Shown here piece after piece: positions 5,744 through 9,938 of a stretch of 9,938 nt of DNA. Both the position numbers and the translations under genes were made by a program. A model generated the notes under the pieces. The model ran no database searches. It worked only from the letters and a program-made list of their open reading frames with translations, and had not been told where the DNA came from. This DNA is from Kiritimatiellia bacterium (GTDB lineage Bacteria; Verrucomicrobiota; Kiritimatiellia; SLAD01): assembly GCA_007134175.1 (NCBI GenBank), contig SLLF01000104.1, positions 1 through 9,938 on the forward strand, read 5' to 3'. Position 1 is the first letter of the stretch. Every line of letters starts with the position of its first letter.

Positions 5744-8130
5744 GGTGTTGTGTCCACTTGTTGCGTCCAATTGCTATCCGGATATCGCTCCCGCAGTTCC
5801 TCAATCGCCCGCTCACGTTCCGCTTCACGGCCTGCGGCTTGCAATGCTTGGGCACCGCGATACAGGGCCTCCGGCACCAAATTGGGATCGTCGAACAGGA
5901 TGCTGACGGCCAGGTAATAGCGCGAGGCCAGGGACCAGTCCGCGCGCTCCTCGGCAATTCGGCCCAGACCGAAGAAACCGCGGGCGCGTATATCCGCCCA
6001 TTCCTCATCCACCGCACGTTCCACGGCTTGCTCAAAGTAGGTCGCCGCCGCCGTCCGCCGACCGGCCGCAAGAGCCAGTTGCCCTAGCTGTTCAGCCGCA
6101 GCCGCACCGGCACGGGTGGTCCCCGCTGCGGCCAAAGCTTGCTCGAAAGCCGCTTCTGCCGCCTCGACGCGATCCAACCCCAGCCACGCGCGGCCTTCAC
6201 CGTACGCACCGCTCTGCACCCAATCCGCATCCGCTGCGGCCAACGCTTGCAGGCTGCGGGCAGCCGCAAGCGCCTCGCTATATAGGCCTTGTCCCAGTTG
6301 ATAGCGCCAGAGCCAATCGAGCAGGCTCGGAGGCCACTCCAGTGCCGCTGCCTCTGCCAGCAAATCCTGCAACTGGGCGGCCGCCTCGTCGAACCGTTCC
6401 TGTTGCTGCACGTTGAGCGCAAAGCGGTATTGAGCCAGTAACTGCTTGCGACCGGGAGGCAGTTGTTCAATGGCATCCTGCCAGGCGATCGCCGCGCGTC
6501 CGGCATGGCCGGCCCGCTCTTGCAGAATCGCGGACCAATAGGCGGCTTGACCCGCATAGGTGCCGGGCGTCCGACCAGAACGCAAATCGGCAAAAGCAGC
6601 CAACGCGGCTTCGTCGTCGCCCGCCTTCATCCGGGCTAGCCCTATTTGCAGCTGTGCCTGCGCGGCCCGCTCGTGGCGGGGATATCGTTCGAGAAACGCG
6701 GTCCACTCACGCACCGCGCGATCCGCCTGTTCCGCCAGGGCCCATGCCGTTCCGGCCTCGTACTGGGCGCGGGGGGCCAGCTCGTGGTCGGGATATCGTT
6801 CCGCTAGTTCCCGGAACAGACGCGCCGCAGCGGTGTAATCGTCGCGATCCAGCAATAGCCGCGCCAACTGGTAGCGAGCCGGTGCGGCGCGTTCCGGCCC
6901 TGGCGACGCGTTCAACAACAGCTGATAGTACTGGACGGCTTCGTTGTCGCGGCCCAGTCCGGCATAGGATTCCGCCAGCATCCAATAGACATCCGCCGGA
7001 GCCGCCCAGTCCGGTTCTATGCCCACCATCTCAGTCACGGCCTCCTCGTACTGCCCGGCCCGAAATGAAAGCAGCGTACGTTCATACCGGGCGACCGGTG
7101 CCAGTTCGTGATCGGGATAGTCCTTCAGTAATTGCCGGTAGGTCTCCTGCGCCTCCGCCGTTCGTAATAGACGACGTTGGGCGTTGGCCAACAGATAGAG
7201 CCAGGCTGGACGCTGCCGGGTCGCGTCTGCTGCCGGGTACAGCGCCCCGCGCTCCTGCGCCAGGGCGACGGCATCGGCATAACGCCCGACATGATAATAG
7301 GCCCATGCCGCCATCAAGTCGGGTGCTTGGGCCGGTGGCTGGTCCGGCCACTGGGTGCGCAGCCGGTCGAAAGCACGGGCACTGGATTCATACCTCCCTT
7401 GCGCGAAATACCAGTGCGCTTTCCGCACCCACGCCTCGGCAGCCACCTCTCCTGTCGGCGCCAGCGCGACCGCGCGCTCGTAGAGCGCATAACGTTCGTG
7501 GATTCGTTCGGGCTCTTGCGCCCGGTATAAGCGGGCCAAATCGAGCGCGGCATACGCCACTAGCGGCGCATCGCCGCCGCCATCCAGCACCGCTTGCCAA
7601 TCGGTGGCGGCCTGCGACCAGCGCGCCAACCGGTACGCCGCGTCGCCACTGTAATAGCGGGCTGGAATCTGGAGGGCGGTGGGTATTTCCGCTTGCTCAA
7701 GCAACAAGGTAAACTGTTCGTAGGCGGCCGCGTAGTCTTCCCGCAGCCAAAGCGATTCCGCATGACGGAACTGGGCTCGCTGGGCATAAGGGCTATCCGG
7801 ATGCTCGCGACGCACCCGTAGATAGAAACGGCCGGCCGCCTCCGGTTGGCCCAACCGCCGATAGCACTCCCCAATGCGAAACAGCGCGACATCCAACGCC
7901 ACTCCGCGCTCGTCCATGCGGGAGAGCACCAGGTATTCTTCCAGCGCCAAATCGTATAAGCCGCGCGCAAAAAGACCGTCGGCCACGCGCAACTGTTCCG
8001 TCGGCGATAGCGCCGACACGGCAACCGCTACCAAAAGGAAAAGGCCCGCCAACCAGTGGGTACAACGCCGGACTAGTCGAACCGGCACCAGCCCCCCTCC
8101 GCAACGCTGGCTACCGTTACCTTGTGGCAT
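5740..8130 (-). CDS. Large exported tetratricopeptide-repeat protein
   Basis: About 796 aa made almost entirely of helical TPR-type units of 34-37 residues from about residue 45 to the C-terminus, with recurrent signatures such as YPDHELAP and A-x-Y-x(3)-A. The N-terminus has basic residues (RLVRR, 18-22) and a hydrophobic stretch (about 26-40) ending VSALS, which looks like a Sec signal peptide or single anchor. No lipobox cysteine is seen, so a periplasmic location is likely. TPR proteins beside ExbB/ExbD or Tol genes (compare CpoB/YbgF, BamD) act as envelope scaffolds; the partner here is unknown. Start choice: the ATG at 8130 has AAGGTGG upstream and lies 10 bp after exbD. A GTG at 8088 with GGAGG upstream gives a more classical signal peptide and is a serious alternative. 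A TTG at 8163 would overlap exbD and is unlikely. The stop overlaps the next gene as ATGA. Confidence 0.88.
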   Translation of the reverse strand: MPQGNGSQRCGGGLVPVRLVRRCTHWLAGLFLLVAVAVSALSPTEQLRVADGLFARGLYDLALEEYLVLSRMDERGVALDVALFRIGECYRRLGQPEAAGRFYLRVRREHPDSPYAQRAQFRHAESLWLREDYAAAYEQFTLLLEQAEIPTALQIPARYYSGDAAYRLARWSQAATDWQAVLDGGGDAPLVAYAALDLARLYRAQEPERIHERYALYERAVALAPTGEVAAEAWVRKAHWYFAQGRYESSARAFDRLRTQWPDQPPAQAPDLMAAWAYYHVGRYADAVALAQERGALYPAADATRQRPAWLYLLANAQRRLLRTAEAQETYRQLLKDYPDHELAPVARYERTLLSFRAGQYEEAVTEMVGIEPDWAAPADVYWMLAESYAGLGRDNEAVQYYQLLLNASPGPERAAPARYQLARLLLDRDDYTAAARLFRELAERYPDHELAPRAQYEAGTAWALAEQADRAVREWTAFLERYPRHERAAQAQLQIGLARMKAGDDEAALAAFADLRSGRTPGTYAGQAAYWSAILQERAGHAGRAAIAWQDAIEQLPPGRKQLLAQYRFALNVQQQERFDEAAAQLQDLLAEAAALEWPPSLLDWLWRYQLGQGLYSEALAAARSLQALAAADADWVQSGAYGEGRAWLGLDRVEAAEAAFEQALAAAGTTRAGAAAAEQLGQLALAAGRRTAAATYFEQAVERAVDEEWADIRARGFFGLGRIAEERADWSLASRYYLAVSILFDDPNLVPEALYRGAQALQAAGREAERERAIEELRERYPDSNWTQQVDTTP

Positions 8131-8140
8131 GCGCCCCACC

Positions 8141-8554
8141 TTACTCTGGTACGCCAGTGGCAAAGGAAATATTCCAGATGTCTGCCTGCCGACAAATATC
8201 GAGCACCTGGATGATATGCTCGTAAGCAGTCAAGCGGTCCGCACGGATCAACACCGGTTGTCCGGGAAACAAACCGGCTACACGCTCAAGCATTTCCCCC
8301 AACTGTTCCGGCGGCAGCGGCCGGGCATTGACCACCAGCTCCCCGTCGGTACAAATGTTGATAATGATCTCGCCCGGCAGTCGTTGCGGCGCCTGGCCGG
8401 TCTCCGCCGTCGGCAGGGTGATGTCGATTTCGGTCTCCCACTGCGCAAACAACTGGCTGGTGATGAAAAAGCAGAGGAGCAGAAACACCACATCAATCAT
8501 CGGCGCCAACTGAAAGCCGACCGTCCCGGGCTTGAGCTGTTTGCGGAAGTTCAC
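8141..8554 (-). CDS. exbD: Biopolymer transport protein ExbD/TolR family
   Basis: Inner-membrane subunit of a proton-driven motor, partner of the ExbB/TolQ channel. 137 aa, the usual length. Seen: a short cytoplasmic N-terminus; one membrane segment (about 17-37) beginning LAPMIDVVFLLLCFF, with the essential protonatable Asp at residue 21; then a periplasmic domain containing the typical pattern ending PVLIRADRLTAYEHIIQVLDICRQADI. The start is GTG; it overlaps the exbB stop as GTGA, so translation is coupled. It is followed 10 bp later by the TPR gene. ExbD and TolR cannot be told apart from sequence alone; the absence of tolA, tolB and pal nearby and the generic family pattern favour the ExbD label. 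Confidence 0.93.
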   Translation of the reverse strand: MNFRKQLKPGTVGFQLAPMIDVVFLLLCFFITSQLFAQWETEIDITLPTAETGQAPQRLPGEIIINICTDGELVVNARPLPPEQLGEMLERVAGLFPGQPVLIRADRLTAYEHIIQVLDICRQADIWNISFATGVPE

Positions 8555-9345
8555 GGTTCCTTGGTCCCAATCAGTTGGGTCAACATCGTCGCCGACACCG
8601 ATTCAAGTTGCGCGATCAGTTTCCCTGTGCGGCCCCGGAAGTAGGCATAGAAGATCATCGCAGGAATACCGACCAGCAGACCGGCGGCGGTGGTCACCAG
8701 CGCCTGCGAAACCCCGGCCGCCAGCACAATGGGCTTGGCGCGCGCTATATCCAAAGCCACCGCATTGAACGCCGTTAACATGCCCAGCACCGTTCCCAGC
8801 AGACCGATCATAGGGGCGATGACCCCGATATCCAGCAGGTAGCTGGTCTGATTCTGGATTTGCGCTGCTTGCCGGCTGCCTTCGCCTTCTATGATTTCTT
8901 TGATCATGGTGGGATCGGCCTCGCGGGCGCGTTCCGTGTAATCCAGCGCCGCAAGGGCCACGGCACTGACCGGGGAGGAGTCGCCGCGACACGCTTCGCG
9001 TGCCCGGTCCGCTTCGCCTGCGGCCAACGAGCGACCGAGCTCCCGGGTGAATGCGCTGGGGATGATCACTTCCTGGCGCAGCGTGATAAAGAAGTAGATG
9101 ATCAGGGCCAAACCCGCTACCGAGATAAAACCCAGCAGGTACATGATCCAGCCGCCCGTCCGCACAATTGCACCCAGCGACATCTGCTCCGCCAACGGCG
9201 CGGCCGCCGGATCGGCAGCCTGACAGATCATCGCGCTCCCCAGCAGCAACAGGCCAAGCCACCCACCACGGGTCACCCAGGGGTGTCGCAATCCACTCAT
9301 TTGCGGGATTTCAGGATTATTCATATCTACCCCATACTGATTCAT
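8551..9345 (-). CDS. exbB: MotA/TolQ/ExbB proton channel family protein
   Basis: Inner-membrane proton-channel subunit, 264 aa, first gene of the exbB-exbD-TPR-Cys4 operon. Seen: an N-terminal hydrophobic segment (about 27-43) ending CQA, which looks like a cleavable signal sequence; a membrane segment (about 67-87); a cytoplasmic charged loop with EIIEGEGSRQ near 150-160; then two membrane helices (about 172-197 and 205-236) carrying the family signatures GVIAPMIGLLGTVLGM and VSQALVTTAAGLLVGIPA, with pore-lining Thr185 and Thr218/219. The signal-bearing N-terminus is more like the longer ExbB variants of PVC and some proteobacterial genomes than E. coli TolQ. Start choice: the ATG at 9345 is preceded by GGAG at six-nucleotide spacing. 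A TTG two codons upstream is less likely. Confidence 0.93.
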   Translation of the reverse strand: MNQYGVDMNNPEIPQMSGLRHPWVTRGGWLGLLLLGSAMICQAADPAAAPLAEQMSLGAIVRTGGWIMYLLGFISVAGLALIIYFFITLRQEVIIPSAFTRELGRSLAAGEADRAREACRGDSSPVSAVALAALDYTERAREADPTMIKEIIEGEGSRQAAQIQNQTSYLLDIGVIAPMIGLLGTVLGMLTAFNAVALDIARAKPIVLAAGVSQALVTTAAGLLVGIPAMIFYAYFRGRTGKLIAQLESVSATMLTQLIGTKEP

Positions 9346-9388
9346 TACCAACTCCAGCCATAGTGCCTAGACTTAACGTCACCGACCA

Positions 9389-9425
9389 AGGCCAAGCGGC
9401 CTGCTGGCAGTGACGGGAAGCAGGC
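9389..9425. repeat. Two overlapping inverted repeats in the exbB leader
   Basis: GCCTGCT (9399-9405) pairs with AGCAGGC (9419-9425) across a 13-nt loop. AGGCC (9389-9393) pairs with GGCCT (9398-9402) across a 4-nt loop. The two share bases 9399-9402, so only one hairpin can form at a time. They lie 44-80 bp before the exbB start. They could be an operator or a leader switch, or may be chance. Confidence 0.35.
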
Positions 9426-9745
9426 TACTGGTTCGCCCGCCAACTGTCAACCACCCCTCGCCACGCAGTAATATGAAGGGGCGCATCTGCGATTCGTTGA
9501 TCAATCGGTTCGACCGTGAACGACCTGCAAATGGCGGGGAGCAATGAGACCGGCGACGTCATGAAACTCGCCGAACCGCATAATACCGGGAACCGCATTG
9601 CAGTCGCAGTGATGAAGCGCTCCATTTTGACCGACAAACGTGCAGTACGAGCAGCTGGTTGACCTTGATCCGGGCGGTGGCTTCCTTCTCCGGCACTTAG
9701 CCCAGCCCCCCGCGGGAATTAGAGTTTTGTGAAAAAAGATGACAC

Positions 9746-9818
9746 AAAAAAGCGACCATGTTGTAGCCGGGCGCGGTGAGCCCGGCAGGCCGCCCCCAAC
9801 GTGGGCGGCTACAGCATG
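9746..9818 (-). terminator. Possible intrinsic terminator for minus-strand transcription entering from the right
   Basis: Read on the minus strand, the GC-rich palindrome is followed by GTCGC and then six T (complement of 9746-9751), with a second T run at 9732-9737. This could stop a transcript of a gene beyond the right edge. The complex fold and five-base gap before the T run make it uncertain. Confidence 0.3.
9757..9818. repeat. REP/BIME-like palindromic element able to form a three-way junction
   Basis: Nested symmetry is seen directly. Arm 1 is GCCGGGC (9766-9772), a 7-nt loop, and GCCCGGC (9780-9786). Arm 2 is GCCGCCC (9789-9795), a 7-nt loop, and GGGCGGC (9803-9809). The arms are two bases apart and enclosed by an outer 9-bp stem in which 9757-9765 (CATGTTGTA) pairs with 9810-9818 (TACAGCATG), with one G-T pair. 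Size, GC-rich arms and intergenic position resemble dispersed REP-type elements. Only one copy is present in the window, so dispersal is not shown. Confidence 0.65.
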
Positions 9819-9888
9819 GGTAGCGGATGAAATCTGTGCTACGAATCAGGAAGTAGCATCACGATTTTCCCTGGCGGTTTTCTTCATG

Positions 9889-9906
9889 GAGCCGATTAGC
9901 CGGCTC
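9889..9906. repeat. Small inverted repeat
   Basis: GAGCCG (9889-9894) and CGGCTC (9901-9906) flank a 6-nt loop. No T run follows on either strand. Function unknown; it may be part of the same palindrome-rich intergenic patch. Confidence 0.3.
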
Positions 9907-9938
9907 AACTTCTCTGAGTGAACGATCCTTACCGCGAA

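Larger units (their letters stand above)
9346..9938. other. Gene-poor region upstream of exbB
   Basis: No ORF here shows recognisable protein similarity. Short frames overlap on both strands at about 9425-9662: up to 70 codons on the minus strand from a TTG, and about 50 codons on the plus strand after the stop at 9498. Neither has a convincing ribosome binding site or family motif. The stretch holds overlapping inverted repeats near 9389-9425, the large palindromic element at 9757-9818 and a small inverted repeat at 9889-9906. I found no clear sigma70 promoter for exbB; minus-strand TTGGTC near 9390 with CACTAT 18 bp later is too weak to call. Confidence 0.6.

Noticed and set aside
6654..7712. 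352-codon plus-strand open frame antisense to the TPR gene
   Set aside because: Low-complexity Pro/Arg-rich translation typical of a shadow frame in GC-rich DNA; the minus-strand TPR protein explains the region.
9739..9921. 60-codon plus-strand open frame over the palindromic element
   Set aside because: It reads straight through the three-way-junction repeat, has no ribosome binding site and shows no protein-like composition.

Overview
This is a GC-rich (roughly 60% by eye) bacterial window with six complete genes, one partial gene and about 0.6 kb of gene-poor DNA at the right end. An ExbB with an N-terminal signal-like segment, a long tetratricopeptide-repeat (TPR) envelope protein, a small four-cysteine protein and a bacterial methanol methyltransferase together suggest an anaerobic or facultative member of the PVC group (Kiritimatiellota, Lentisphaerae or Verrucomicrobia type). 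That placement is an inference from memory of similar gene sets. No rRNA or marker gene is present to test it.

Left to right: (1) positions 1-1452 (+) hold the 3' two-thirds of a glycogen debranching enzyme (GlgX), cut by the window edge. (2) Positions 1457-5136 form a compact one-carbon island. An AraC-family regulator with a PocR-type sensor domain (minus strand) diverges from a two-gene plus-strand operon. That operon encodes a zinc-dependent methanol:corrinoid methyltransferase (MtaB) and a COG0523/CobW-type GTPase whose start codon lies inside the last codons of mtaB. Promoter-like elements for both directions sit in an AT-rich spacer of about 127 bp. (3) Positions 5216-9345 (minus strand) form a tightly packed envelope operon, transcribed exbB, exbD, large TPR protein, small Cys4 protein, with GTGA and ATGA stop/start overlaps at two of its three junctions. 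(4) Positions 9346-9938 contain no gene I can support. They carry overlapping inverted repeats upstream of exbB and a striking 62-bp palindromic element that can fold into a three-way junction.

How the parts may work together: MtaB moves the methyl group of methanol onto the Co(I) corrinoid of a partner protein (MtaC), which is not in this window. MtaB needs a zinc ion held by one Glu and two Cys, and all three ligands are visible. The co-translated GTPase has the GGCLCC metal-binding motif and a His-rich segment, so it is a plausible metallochaperone for MtaB. The PocR regulator is a plausible sensor of methanol or a related small molecule that controls the operon. ExbB and ExbD would form a proton-driven motor energising an envelope process in which the exported TPR protein takes part. 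No TonB or TolA is encoded beside them.
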